Assembly (NCBI RefSeq): GCF_001870905.1
Contig: NZ_LNDC01000137.1
Span: 1 to 64,000, forward strand
Length of the DNA stretch: 64,000 nt
DNA from: Geitlerinema sp. PCC 9228
GTDB taxonomy: Bacteria > Cyanobacteriota > Cyanobacteriia > Cyanobacteriales > PCC-9228
Direction of reading: 5' to 3'
The position numbers and the translations under genes were made by a program. The notes under the pieces are model-generated. The model had not been told where the DNA came from. It ran no database searches and was given only the letters and a program-made list of their open reading frames with translations. Below, in pieces: positions 1 through 8,631 of this stretch; within the stretch, counting starts at the first letter, position 1, and each line of letters starts with the position of its first letter.

Positions 1-82
1 CGTAGCCCCCAAAGGGCTTAGGCTGGTCAGCTACCTGAAGCTGGAGGCATGAAGCCCCCGTGCTTCAGCCGGGGGGTGCTGA
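1..82 (+). mobile_element. Probable right end of an IS200/IS605-type TnpB element (rest lies left of the window)
   Basis: The first 82 bases carry a GC-rich hairpin: GAAGCCCCCG near 51-60 pairs with CCGGGGGG near 69-76. This is the form usual at the right end of TnpB elements, where the 3' end of tnpB and the guide-RNA scaffold overlap. A reading frame from base 2 stays open to a TGA at 50-52 and could be the last 16 codons of tnpB. The hairpin side runs straight into the stop codon of the hybrid kinase gene on the other strand. No transposase is visible in the window, so this call rests only on the hairpin and its resemblance to such ends. Confidence 0.4.
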
Positions 83-2305
83 CTAGAATTCTGGCGGTTG
101 TCCTAAGTTTTGCAGGGTCTCCAGGAGAGTTTCGATGGTGAGGGGTTTGCTTAGGTAAGCATTGGCACCGGCGGCCAAACAGCGATCTTCATCCCCCGGC
201 ATGGCCAAAGCCGTAACGGCAATAATAGGAATGGTCCCCCATTGAGGATGCGATCGCATTTTTTGAATTAGCTGCAACCCATCTATGTGGGGAAGTTGAA
301 TATCCATCAACACCGCGTCGGGCAACTCGCGTTCGGGATCGGTAGCCAGGGTTTCGATGGTCTCTTCCATAGTTTGACCGTCTTCAACAATTTCCACTGT
401 ATATCCCTGGGTTTCCAGCACTTCGCAGATAAACATTTGGTTGAGGGTTTGATCTTCTACGACCAGAATTTGCCGGCGATTTCTCCTCGTTCCAGGGGTT
501 TTGTCTGTTTCTTCCCCAGCTAAGGCTTCGGCTTCACCTACCCCCACCTGGGGAGTCTGTTCGGAGGTACTGCTGGGATTGAGGGGCAACCAAACGCGAA
601 AGGTACTTCCCACTTCTACCTGAGATTGAAAGGATACCGTACCGCCATGCAATTCTGCCAGCCGTCGGGTTAGGGACAATCCCAATCCCGTTCCTTCGTG
701 CCGGCGACTGAGGGAAGCATCCACTTGTTGGAAGGGCTGAAACAGCAGGTGCCACTTACTGTCGGGAATGCCTATGCCGGAATCGCTTACTTGTAGACAG
801 AGATAGTCTTTTTCGGGGGTGACCGTGCTTTGGTCGGGGCGCAAATCTTCGTGAATTTGGCTGCCTTTGGTTACGTAGGCGGCTAACTCAATGTTACCCC
901 CTTCTGGGGTGAATTTGACTGCATTGGAGAGTAAATTGATTAAAATTTGGCGGATGCGCCGCGGGTCCAAACGGACAACAGGTAGAGTGGGGTCGATATT
1001 CTGGGATAGTTGTAGGTTTTTAATTTCGGCACGGGGTTGGATGGTGGTGACGCACTGCTCGCATAGTTCGGCCAGATGGACCGAAGTTAGCTCCAAACCC
1101 ATTTTTCCAGACTCAACTTTGGATAAGTCTAAAATATCGTTGAGTAGCTCCAGTAAGTGGTTGCCACTTTTGGCGATCGCTTGAATTTGGTGGTGCTGTT
1201 TCTCATTTAAAGGTCCGGATTTTTGACTTTCTAAAAGCTGGGAAAAACCAAGGATGCTATTAAGTGGCGTCCGCAGCTCGTGGGACATGGAAGCGAGAAA
1301 CTCCGACTTCATTTGCGAAGCCCGTTCTAACTCTTGGTTGATACGGCGTAGTTTTTCTTGTGACTGCGCCCTTTCAATGGCACTGCCTAATGTGCGGCAG
1401 GCGGCCGCGAGCATATCTTGTTGTGGGGCCTGTTGGAGTTTTTTCAGATTGCGCGATTCTAGGGTCAAAACCCCGATAATTTCCCCTTTGGCGTCGGGAA
1501 TGGGAAAAATCCCCAACTGCCCAATGCCCGCATGGCGGAAGCTTTTTACCGCTTGTGGGTGTTGGTAGTAATTTTCTACAAATAAAGGTTGTCCCCTCTC
1601 AACCACTTGCCAAAGCAAGCCCTCTCCGTAGGGAATGCCTTCCTGAAGTGCTGCTTCCATTTCGGCAACAGCGGGTTCTCCATAGTAGGCAATAAATTCT
1701 CCGGATACCCGATTAGAAAGGGAGGTGGCTTTGCGATGTTTTCCTTCCCCTACAATGACTTTTACATCCCCAAAGGAAGCTCCCATGGCTTCTACTAGGT
1801 AGTTGAGGGCAAACTGTGCTACTTCCCGCAATTCTTCAATGGGGGTTTGCAAGCGTTCCATCAATCCCAACAGAAATCGCAGGCGTTTGACTTCGGCATT
1901 GAGGCTGTTTTGAGATTGCCGATACTCGGTGACATCGCGAAAGACGAACAGAATTCCTGTTGGTTCGATTTGGCTGGTATGGACTTCTATGTATTTTCCT
2001 GGGGTGGGTTCTAAGTCCATGGAAACCGGTTGGCTACGGCTTTGCTGCCAAATTTGTTGCAATAACTGACACGTGGCGGTGGAAGAGGAGCCTTGCGTTG
2101 CCATTTCCGTGCAAAGTTCTTGGAAGTAAGGCTGTTGTTGCAAGTATTCGGCGGATAGCCCCCAAATTTCGCAGAGTTTGCGGTTGTAGGAAATTAAGCG
2201 ATCGCTACTGTCAAACAGGGCGATCGCATCGTCAATCCGATCGAGAATCAGTTGCTGTTTTTGCTTGAGCTGCTCTAATTGCTCCTGAAGGCGCTCTGGT
2301 TGCAT
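83..2305 (-). CDS. Hybrid sensor histidine kinase/response regulator (PAS-GAF-HisKA-HATPase-REC), soluble
   Basis: This is a cytoplasmic hybrid two-component kinase of about 740 residues. In order it has a short coiled coil, a PAS domain (about 20-130), a GAF domain (about 150-310), a HisKA dimerisation domain with the phospho-acceptor in the motif SHELRTPLN (H342), an HATPase_c domain with the N box (NLLSNAVKF) and G boxes (DSGIGIP, GTGLGLS), and a C-terminal receiver whose phospho-acceptor Asp lies in VLMDIQLP. No membrane segment is seen, so it probably senses an internal signal through PAS/GAF. The frame stays open to a TTG at 2365. The ATG at 2305 is preferred because it opens directly into the coiled coil, but neither start has a clear Shine-Dalgarno site and an ATG at 2350 is possible. 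Its stop codon touches the probable TnpB element end at 1-82. The signal is unknown. Confidence 0.93.
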   Translation of the reverse strand: MQPERLQEQLEQLKQKQQLILDRIDDAIALFDSSDRLISYNRKLCEIWGLSAEYLQQQPYFQELCTEMATQGSSSTATCQLLQQIWQQSRSQPVSMDLEPTPGKYIEVHTSQIEPTGILFVFRDVTEYRQSQNSLNAEVKRLRFLLGLMERLQTPIEELREVAQFALNYLVEAMGASFGDVKVIVGEGKHRKATSLSNRVSGEFIAYYGEPAVAEMEAALQEGIPYGEGLLWQVVERGQPLFVENYYQHPQAVKSFRHAGIGQLGIFPIPDAKGEIIGVLTLESRNLKKLQQAPQQDMLAAACRTLGSAIERAQSQEKLRRINQELERASQMKSEFLASMSHELRTPLNSILGFSQLLESQKSGPLNEKQHHQIQAIAKSGNHLLELLNDILDLSKVESGKMGLELTSVHLAELCEQCVTTIQPRAEIKNLQLSQNIDPTLPVVRLDPRRIRQILINLLSNAVKFTPEGGNIELAAYVTKGSQIHEDLRPDQSTVTPEKDYLCLQVSDSGIGIPDSKWHLLFQPFQQVDASLSRRHEGTGLGLSLTRRLAELHGGTVSFQSQVEVGSTFRVWLPLNPSSTSEQTPQVGVGEAEALAGEETDKTPGTRRNRRQILVVEDQTLNQMFICEVLETQGYTVEIVEDGQTMEETIETLATDPERELPDAVLMDIQLPHIDGLQLIQKMRSHPQWGTIPIIAVTALAMPGDEDRCLAAGANAYLSKPLTIETLLETLQNLGQPPEF

Positions 2306-2931
2306 AGGAATACAAAGGAGATCGGGTAAGTATAGCCCAGATCCAACCATGGGGATGGATAGCAAGCGTTAGGCTACCATCTCCCAGAATAACGCATTCT
2401 GGTTGGGGCAGAAATGGCAAACCGGTTTCGCCAACCGGCAGATTGGCGGTTTGGAGCCAAATGGGGCATGCTTGTTTGCGTTGCGTTCTTTGAGGGGGTA
2501 CCTGCATAGCCGCGAAACCAAAAATACATAGGATTCTCAGGAAGCGATCGCTACTCCCACCTACGGCAGTAGAGAATTTCCGGCAAAATCCTTGGATAGA
2601 GCTTAAATTTCGATCTAAAATATGCCGTAAAGTAGTATGAAGCTAAATGGCGATTTGCTGAAAATGCGATCGCCTGCCAGTGACAGCTACTTCTCTGTTT
2701 TCCCAGAAAACATCCTATTGATTTCAATGGTAGGGAAAACCGTACTTCCCGCACTTTATACGGTGCCAATCCCCCCCCCCGGGGGAAAAGACTTGGTCCG
2801 AGCTGCCTAGTGCAAAAACAACTTATCTGTTAAGTTGATGGAAGTACGAGAAGCTACATCGAACCTGTAGGTAACGATCCGCCAGCCCTCGACTGGTGGT
2901 CTTTAAGAAAAGGTACTTTTCAGTAAATATT
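2306..2931. other. Intergenic region between the hybrid kinase and sodN
   Basis: About 630 bases with no supportable gene. Short open frames here have no ribosome site or recognisable product. A run of C followed by G lies near 2770-2785. The region must hold the promoters of the divergent kinase and sodN genes, but no clear -10/-35 pair stands out. Confidence 0.5.
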
Positions 2932-2938
2932 TGGGAGG
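2932..2938 (+). promoter_or_regulatory. Ribosome binding site that fixes the sodN start
   Basis: GGGAGGT lies eight bases before a GTG at 2947. An upstream in-frame ATG at 2896 has no such site and would add 17 residues not expected in the Ni-SOD propeptide. Confidence 0.7.
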
Positions 2939-2946
2939 TAAAGAGC

Positions 2947-3423
2947 GTGCTCAAACAAGCAATTGCGCAGATCAAGCGTCGGTTCCCGGCACCAGAAGTT
3001 AGCGCCCACTGCGATGGTCCTTGTGGCGTATACGATCCTGCTTCTGCACGCATTGCCGCGGAAGCTGTCGTTTCGCTAACCAACAAAATCCTCAACCTCG
3101 ATCCACCGCAAGGGAACGACCAGGCTACCCTAGCCAGCTATCACAACACCCTGGCTCGCTACATCCAGATTAAGGAAGAGCAAGCAGAAATTACCAAGCG
3201 GGAAATCCTTATTCTGTGGACTGACTATTTCAAACCCCATCACCTAGAACGCTATCCAGACTTACACGATAAAGTGTGGAAAGCGACCAAGCTCTGCTCC
3301 ACTTGTAAGCAAAAGATTGACTTGGATAGCGCCAACCAGCTCATGGATTACGTTAAAGAAATCCATGATATCTTCTGGACTACCAAAGAACGCAACGACG
3401 TTGTCTGGTACAAAGCCAGCTAA
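2947..3423 (+). CDS. sodN: Nickel-containing superoxide dismutase precursor
   Basis: Converts superoxide to O2 and H2O2 using nickel. The diagnostic nickel hook HCDGPCGVYDP is present. With the GTG start the hook histidine is residue 21 and the two cysteine ligands are residues 22 and 26. Known Ni-SODs are cut just before this histidine so that its free amino group can bind nickel, so residues 1-20 are the expected propeptide, ending in VSA. The 158-residue length fits the cyanobacterial family. The maturation peptidase gene follows 13 bases downstream on the same strand, the usual sodN-sodX pair. There is no classical secretion signal and the enzyme is expected in the cytoplasm. Confidence 0.97.
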   Translation: MLKQAIAQIKRRFPAPEVSAHCDGPCGVYDPASARIAAEAVVSLTNKILNLDPPQGNDQATLASYHNTLARYIQIKEEQAEITKREILILWTDYFKPHHLERYPDLHDKVWKATKLCSTCKQKIDLDSANQLMDYVKEIHDIFWTTKERNDVVWYKAS

Positions 3424-3436
3424 CAATGCGCTCTTG

Positions 3437-3796
3437 GTGTCTGTAGGCGAAACGCTCCCCCGTTGCAGTTATTGGGAGTTGTTCTTGTGGATTTTGCGGC
3501 GTCGTTCGCGCTTTCGTGTGAGCGGTTACTCCATGACTCCCTTGCTGCAACCAGGCGAAGAAATTCTCGTCGATCCCCAAGCCTACAGACACCATAGTCC
3601 CAAGCTGGGGGATATTGTTGTCGCCAGACATCCCGAACGCCACGATTTACAATTGGTTAAATGGATCGGGGCGGTACGTCGGGATGGACAATGTTTTCTC
3701 ATCGGTAACAATCTCACCGAGAGTACAGATAGCCGTACTTTTGGTTGGGTTTCCTCGGATTGTTTGCTTGGTCGCGTTACCAGTCGCTTTCAATAA
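3437..3796 (+). CDS. sodX: Ni-SOD maturation protease, S24/S26 signal-peptidase-like
   Basis: Small serine protease of the signal peptidase/LexA clan. The nucleophile region reads GYSMTPLLQPGE and the general-base lysine is in LVKWIGAV, followed by the conserved FLIGNN and DSR segments. It is thought to remove the SodN propeptide. Its position right after sodN supports this. The start is uncertain. GTG at 3437 lies 13 bases after the sodN stop but has a weak ribosome site. TTG at 3485 is six bases after GGGAG and gives a 103-residue protein closer to the family's short form. The frame also continues back into sodN (ATG at 3317 or 3362). The Ser/Lys dyad is kept with any of these starts. Confidence 0.9.
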   Translation: MSVGETLPRCSYWELFLWILRRRSRFRVSGYSMTPLLQPGEEILVDPQAYRHHSPKLGDIVVARHPERHDLQLVKWIGAVRRDGQCFLIGNNLTESTDSRTFGWVSSDCLLGRVTSRFQ

Positions 3797-3807
3797 TTCC
3801 CTTGCCG

Positions 3808-3830
3808 ACCCGCAAGTATATCTTGCGGGT
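3808..3830 (+). terminator. Rho-independent terminator of sodN-sodX
   Basis: A perfect nine-base stem, ACCCGCAAG and CTTGCGGGT, with a five-base loop starts 11 bases after the sodX stop and is followed by a T-rich tract (GTTGTTTGTT). Confidence 0.75.
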
Positions 3831-4053
3831 GTTGTTTGTTGATAGGAAAACACGGAAATAAGTAAAAGTTTTACCTTTTTGGATCTGGGTTCAATAATTT
3901 AAAATCAAAATTGGGAAATTCTTTCATTGTTGCGTACGGAAATTGGCAAAAACATGGAAAATCTTAAATTTCAGGTCGTGGCAGGTAGCCATTGTGATTT
4001 TTTTATTGTATTGTTTTATAATTAATTGGCGATAAATCTGTACGGATAGCTAT

Positions 4054-4533
4054 ATGGAAATTTCCTATCGTTCGATTGGTACCATTCGCAGTCCCTTTGA
4101 AGACATTGCTGGTATGCCCATCCAGCCTTCTGGGGCAAAAGGCGTAGAGGGAACTATAGAAATTTTCCCCGAGTTTGCCGATGGATTGCAAGATTTGGAA
4201 GGGTTTTCCCATATTATTTTAATTTTCCATTTTCATAAAGTAACTGCAAGCAACTTGCAGGTCACACCTTTTCTGGATACCATGAAACGTGGGGTTTTGG
4301 CAACGCGATCGCCCAAACGACCCAATCCCATCGGTTTATCTATTGTAAAACTAAACCATCGAGCAGATAATATCCTGTATGTAGAGAATATAGACATTCT
4401 AGACGGTACCCCCTTGCTAGATATCAAACCCTACGTTCCCGAATTCGACGAACAAACGGTGGAACGGTTAGGTTGGTTGGAAGACGCTAAAGGCAAGGTA
4501 AAACACAAGCGTTCCGACGACCGGTTTCGATAA
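4054..4533 (+). CDS. trmO: tRNA (N6-threonylcarbamoyladenosine(37)-N6)-methyltransferase TrmO (TsaA/YaeB family)
   Basis: Predicted SAM-dependent enzyme that methylates t6A37 of certain tRNAs. The 159-residue protein has the family signatures IGTIRSPFED near the N-terminus, a central TRSPKRPNPIGLS segment, and a C-terminal LLDIKPYVPEFD segment. The length is that of the single-domain TsaA fold, without the C-terminal extension of the E. coli protein. It starts at ATG 4054 and lies 30 bases upstream of the cyclase gene on the same strand, so the two may share a transcript, although no functional link is evident. Confidence 0.92.
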   Translation: MEISYRSIGTIRSPFEDIAGMPIQPSGAKGVEGTIEIFPEFADGLQDLEGFSHIILIFHFHKVTASNLQVTPFLDTMKRGVLATRSPKRPNPIGLSIVKLNHRADNILYVENIDILDGTPLLDIKPYVPEFDEQTVERLGWLEDAKGKVKHKRSDDRFR

Positions 4534-4563
4534 GCTAGAAAAGAACAATTCCATTCGTTTCCC

Positions 4564-6225
4564 TTGCTTGTGAACTGCTTGTCTCGTATTAAAAATCAAA
4601 TCCAGCGATCGCTACAAACCTTAACAAACGCGATCGGGTTGCCCCTTGGTCGTGGAAAAAAACGTTCCATGCAAGTGCCTCCCAAACCGGAAAACGAACG
4701 GGAACGACTGCAAGCCCTAGAAAAATACCAAATCCTCGACACCTTACCCGAGCAAGACTTCGACGACCTCACCACGTTAGCTTCTCATATTTGCGGTACC
4801 CCCATTTCCCTAATTACCCTCATCGACGAACAAAGACAGTGGTTTAAATCAAAAGTAGGGCTGGAAGCATCCGAAACGCCCAGAGAACAAGCCTTTTGCG
4901 CCCACGCCATTCTCAACCCCGATGAAATTACCATCGTACCCAACGCCCTAGAAGACGATCGCTTTGCCGGCAATCCCCTGGTCACCAACGATCCCAACAT
5001 TCGTTTTTATGCCGGTGCTCCCTTAGTCACACCAGAAGGATATCCTTTAGGAACCCTCTGCGCCATCGATCGCGTCCCCAAAAAACTTACTCAAGAACAA
5101 CAGCAAGCCCTGCAAGCTTTGGCACGTCAGGTCATCTCGCAACTAGAACTGCGTCTGAACGTCAAACGCTTGGAACGCCATATTATCAGACAAGAAGAAA
5201 CCGAAGCCAAACTGCGCGCTTCCGACCGGCAAATTGTAGACTTGCTAGAACACATGCAAGATGGTTTCTTTGCCCTGGACCCGCAATGGCGTTTCACCCA
5301 CGTCAATCCCACCGCTGCTGAAATTTTACAACGCCAGCCAGAGGAAGTGCTAGGGGAACAAATTTGGGATGTATTGCCGGAGTTTGTGGGTTCTCAAACC
5401 GAACAGCAGTATCGCGAAGCCTTTACCAAAGGTAAGGGCGTTACCTTTGAAGAGTTTTATACATCTTTGAAACGTTGGTTTGAAGTTAGGGTTTATCCTT
5501 CTTATGAAGGGCTATCGGTCTTTTTCAACGATATTACCGAACGCAAGCGCACCGCACAAGCGTTGCAATGGGAAAAGCAAAAAGCCGAAAATCTGCTGTT
5601 AAATATTTTTCCTTCAACCATTGCCAAACAACTCAAAGAAAACCCCGGGCACCATATTGCTCACCGCATCGACGAAGCCAGTATTTTATTTGCCGATATT
5701 ACCAATTTTACCAATCTTGCCAGTCAGATATCGCCTCAAGAATTAATTTCCATTCTCAACGAATTATTTTCCCATTTCGATCGCCTCACCGAAACCTACG
5801 AACTGGAAAAAATCAAAACCATTGGCGATGAATACATGGTGGCAGGAGGCGTTCCCATACCGCAAGCCAACCATACACGGTCAATCGCCGATATGGCACT
5901 CGCCATGCAGCAAGTGGTGAAGGATTTCAATTCTACACGCAATATGAATTTAAAATTGCGTATTGGCATCAATACTGGTTCGGTGGTAGCTGGGGTCATT
6001 GGTACCAAAAAATTCTCCTACGACTTGTGGGGAGATGCGGTGAATATTGCCTCTCGCATGGAATCGGAAGGCGTACCCGGTTTTATTCAAATTTCGGAAA
6101 ATACCTATCAAGCTTTATGCTGCTATCCAGGCAAATATCATTTCCAAAAACGTGGCAAGATTGAAGTTAAAGGGAAAGGTCTGATGGATGCCTATTGGCT
6201 GTTAAAGAAAAATCGATCGAAATAG
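4564..6225 (+). CDS. Class III adenylate cyclase with GAF and PAS sensor domains
   Basis: Predicted soluble cyclase making cAMP. It has an N-terminal GAF domain (about residues 50-200, starting [14 protein letters not shown]), a PAS domain (about 225-330, with the turn ITERKRT), a short coiled coil, and a class III catalytic domain (about 345-550). Both metal-binding aspartates are present (FADITNFT and TIGDEYMV). The purine-specifying lysine (EKIKTIGDE) and aspartate (YDLWGDAVN) match adenylate rather than guanylate cyclases. The transition-state Asn and Arg are in VNIASRMES. The longest frame opens with TTG at 4564. ATG at 4669 would remove 35 residues without touching the GAF domain and is a real alternative. 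Ligands of the GAF and PAS domains cannot be told from sequence. Confidence 0.92.
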   Translation: MLVNCLSRIKNQIQRSLQTLTNAIGLPLGRGKKRSMQVPPKPENERERLQALEKYQILDTLPEQDFDDLTTLASHICGTPISLITLIDEQRQWFKSKVGLEASETPREQAFCAHAILNPDEITIVPNALEDDRFAGNPLVTNDPNIRFYAGAPLVTPEGYPLGTLCAIDRVPKKLTQEQQQALQALARQVISQLELRLNVKRLERHIIRQEETEAKLRASDRQIVDLLEHMQDGFFALDPQWRFTHVNPTAAEILQRQPEEVLGEQIWDVLPEFVGSQTEQQYREAFTKGKGVTFEEFYTSLKRWFEVRVYPSYEGLSVFFNDITERKRTAQALQWEKQKAENLLLNIFPSTIAKQLKENPGHHIAHRIDEASILFADITNFTNLASQISPQELISILNELFSHFDRLTETYELEKIKTIGDEYMVAGGVPIPQANHTRSIADMALAMQQVVKDFNSTRNMNLKLRIGINTGSVVAGVIGTKKFSYDLWGDAVNIASRMESEGVPGFIQISENTYQALCCYPGKYHFQKRGKIEVKGKGLMDAYWLLKKNRSK

Positions 6226-6276
6226 AGGCGCTAGGTGCGATCGTTCTACCGTAATATTGCTAAAAATTTTTCAGCT

Positions 6277-7620
6277 TTATTCCTCAATCAAATCCGATTC
6301 ATAAATCCATTTCCCTTGCCCTTCGCCATTGACTTGAAAGCAAATTCGTATGTAGTCTACCGAAGAATCTTTGGCAATTGCTAAAATGACTCCCAATTCC
6401 TTTTTGCCTCCAACCATCGCCGAACAATTTTTTCCTAATAAAGAATTAACACCACTAGTTCCATCTTTTTTGTCGGCATTTGATTCAGAGTCCTCTTTTC
6501 CTTGCGTTTTTTGCTGGGAAGCAGCTGGCTTGCTAGTAGTTGGTTGGGATTTTCCTTTTGGTTGTGTTTGTTGTGATTCAGTACTTCCTGGTTCTAATTG
6601 CCGGAATTTGAAACGATCCTTCTGTTTATTTTGTAAATTCCTTCTGCGCTCGTAAAGTTCAGTTAAAACAGAATGGGAAGGGTTTTCATCAAGTTTGATA
6701 AAATCTATGAAATCATCTATTGTACAAGTCTTATAAAACCCCTCATGCCAAGTGTGAAACCTTTGATGTATCTCTTTGGTTATGACGAAAAGATTATCTT
6801 GATCGGCAGCCAACTCGGAATATGTACTTCGATCGTAAAGGTGATGCACTGCTAATTCATGAGATTTACGAGTTTCACCAGTGATTTGGCATTTTTTCTT
6901 TTGTCTCTTTATTGCTGCTTCCTTAGCCTGCTTAACTTCATTTTCAGGAGGAGCTGTTAGAAGACGTTTAGATCTCTCATGGATAACCTCAGGAGCTATC
7001 TCAGGAACTCTACCAGCATACAAACGCCTGTATCGGTTGGTTAACGTTTCCTGTAATTCCCGACAAATGCGCTCTAAACCCGAAAAAGAATAATAGCGGT
7101 CATTCTCTATATCTTCAAAATCCTCTTCTACAATGAGAGGTAGCTCTGACCTGGCAATACTTTCAAGTGCTTGTTTCAAACGAAGTGAAGTAGTACTAAG
7201 AATTTTACGAATATCATCAAATTTGAGCCAATGACGATTCCTTCTTAATACAATTTCCTTGGAAGAATCGTCTAGCGTTTCATTGGTTTTTTCTACAATT
7301 TTAACATCAATATTTTTTTCTTCTCGTTCTCTAGTTAACCTTTGTAGTAAATTCATCACTTCTTTAGCACTATCAAGTTCTTTATTAAATTCAAAATACT
7401 CACTTATGACGATCAAGCCAAGCCGAGAAAAATTTCTTCTTCCCTGAGCTTTATTTACATACCTAAAATGATATCTCTCTTCCCAATCAAATTTGTTTGG
7501 CAGATTTTCTATTTTTTTTAAAATACTATCTAATTCTTCCTTATTTAGAGAAAGACCATTTAAAACCTGTTCTTCTTTAATAAAGAAATTTTCTCTATCG
7601 ATCGTGTTGTTACTTGTCAT
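6277..7620 (-). CDS. HNH endonuclease-domain protein, second gene of a J-domain/HNH operon, function unknown
   Basis: A 447-residue protein I do not recognise as a named family. Residues 1-235 are charged and mostly helical. Residues about 240-310 form an HNH-type nuclease: C244 in CQITG, H259-H260 in AVHHL, N276 in DNLFVI, and H285 and H289 in IHQRFHTW. A Ser/Gln/Lys-rich linker (about 345-392) leads to a small predicted beta domain (395-447). Codon use and base composition are clearly more AT-rich than in the neighbours acnB and the cyclase. The gene starts one base after the stop of the J-domain gene, so the two are co-translated. The architecture suggests a nucleic-acid-cutting effector controlled by a partner. 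That role is inference. Confidence 0.75.
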   Translation of the reverse strand: MTSNNTIDRENFFIKEEQVLNGLSLNKEELDSILKKIENLPNKFDWEERYHFRYVNKAQGRRNFSRLGLIVISEYFEFNKELDSAKEVMNLLQRLTREREEKNIDVKIVEKTNETLDDSSKEIVLRRNRHWLKFDDIRKILSTTSLRLKQALESIARSELPLIVEEDFEDIENDRYYSFSGLERICRELQETLTNRYRRLYAGRVPEIAPEVIHERSKRLLTAPPENEVKQAKEAAIKRQKKKCQITGETRKSHELAVHHLYDRSTYSELAADQDNLFVITKEIHQRFHTWHEGFYKTCTIDDFIDFIKLDENPSHSVLTELYERRRNLQNKQKDRFKFRQLEPGSTESQQTQPKGKSQPTTSKPAASQQKTQGKEDSESNADKKDGTSGVNSLLGKNCSAMVGGKKELGVILAIAKDSSVDYIRICFQVNGEGQGKWIYESDLIEE

Positions 7621-7621
7621 T

Positions 7622-8044
7622 TTACTTAATACCTTCTACTAAACTTCTATACATTTTTTCCAAGCGTTCAAATATTGCTCGATCGCCTGTTTCTTTGTCA
7701 GGATGGTAAATTTTGGATAGCTTATAATAAGCCCTCTTAACATCTTCAACGCTAGAAGTTTTAGGGTCTAAACCAAATACTTGCCAAGGTCTTGAATACT
7801 TAAAAATATCAATACCATTAATACATCCATAGCCTTCTTCATTTTGCTCGTTTGGTAAAATCCCGATAAACTTTCTATACAAAATTTCCCATGACTCTTT
7901 TTTCTTCAAATTTAACTTTTCCATACCATCTGTAGCCATCTGGAAATGCTTGGATTTTCTCAATTCCTCCGTATTCTTAACATCAAAATAATTATATATA
8001 GCTTTTTTCAGCTCGTCTAATTTAAGTTTATTATTATGTTTCAT
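7622..8044 (-). CDS. J-domain (DnaJ-like) protein, first gene of a J-domain/HNH operon
   Basis: A 140-residue protein with an N-terminal helical part of unknown function (1-80) and a C-terminal J domain (about 86-137). The J domain carries the HPD motif at residues 114-116 in KIYHPDKETG, needed in known J proteins to stimulate Hsp70 ATPase. It lacks the Gly/Phe, zinc-finger and substrate-binding regions of a full DnaJ, so it is a class III-type J protein that probably brings DnaK to a specific client. The client may be the HNH protein encoded one base downstream. The gene is very AT-rich and may have been acquired with its partner. Confidence 0.8.
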   Translation of the reverse strand: MKHNNKLKLDELKKAIYNYFDVKNTEELRKSKHFQMATDGMEKLNLKKKESWEILYRKFIGILPNEQNEEGYGCINGIDIFKYSRPWQVFGLDPKTSSVEDVKRAYYKLSKIYHPDKETGDRAIFERLEKMYRSLVEGIK

Positions 8045-8585
8045 AATATTTTATTGCCGGTTTTCTTAATATCAATTGATTTTTCTGATGTTTGGCCCTA
8101 TAACTAGAATTTTTGATACACCAGTATCAAAGCTACAATAGCCACCATTTACGCATTCTATAAATAGGGCATACTACCTCCTCTCTCTCCTATGGCTAGA
8201 ACAGTCAATCAGATACTCGATCCAGAAAATCTCTGTATTCTACTAAAAGAATATAATATTTCCAGCTTCAATGTCAAATAACTTTATCTTCATTGTGGTT
8301 TGATTCTCTGAAAGGCTTCTACAGTTCTACCCAAGGATTGGAGGAGTTTTCAATTAATCTTTTAAAAATGGTAACTAATGTTGCTATGGATAAATTAATT
8401 TTTATTTTTGTGAAAATCGTATACACAAATAAGTTTTTAAGTGGCTAGCGCTGTCAAGGTGGCAAATTTTGGAACGAGACACCGTTGTTTTGAACGCTTG
8501 AATCTCTTGTTATTTTCCAAAACACTATATTTTCCCAGAATTTGCCAGAGCTTGAAGCGCTGAAAGCTAGCAAGATTTAACCATC
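8045..8585. other. AT-rich non-coding region upstream of the J-domain/HNH operon
   Basis: About 540 bases without a convincing gene. A 29-codon frame on the plus strand (8192-8281, beginning MARTVNQILDPEN) reads like protein but has no clear ribosome site and no recognised relatives. It may be a gene remnant. The minus-strand promoter of the operon should lie between 8045 and about 8150. Confidence 0.4.
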
Positions 8586-8621
8586 TTGACAGAGTTGGGT
8601 GGGCATCGCCCACCCTGTCAA
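8586..8621 (-). terminator. Hairpin downstream of acnB
   Basis: An inverted repeat, TTGACAG and CTGTCAA flanking GGGTGGGC and GCCCACCC, starts 11 bases after the acnB stop. It can act as a terminator. The same GGTGGGCA/TGCCCACC core recurs at 30264 and 30392, so it is also a dispersed palindrome of this genome. Confidence 0.6.
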
Positions 8622-8631
8622 AACCAACTAC

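Noticed and set aside
2551-2769. 72-codon minus-strand frame upstream of sodN
   Set aside because: No ribosome site, no domain, unusual composition.
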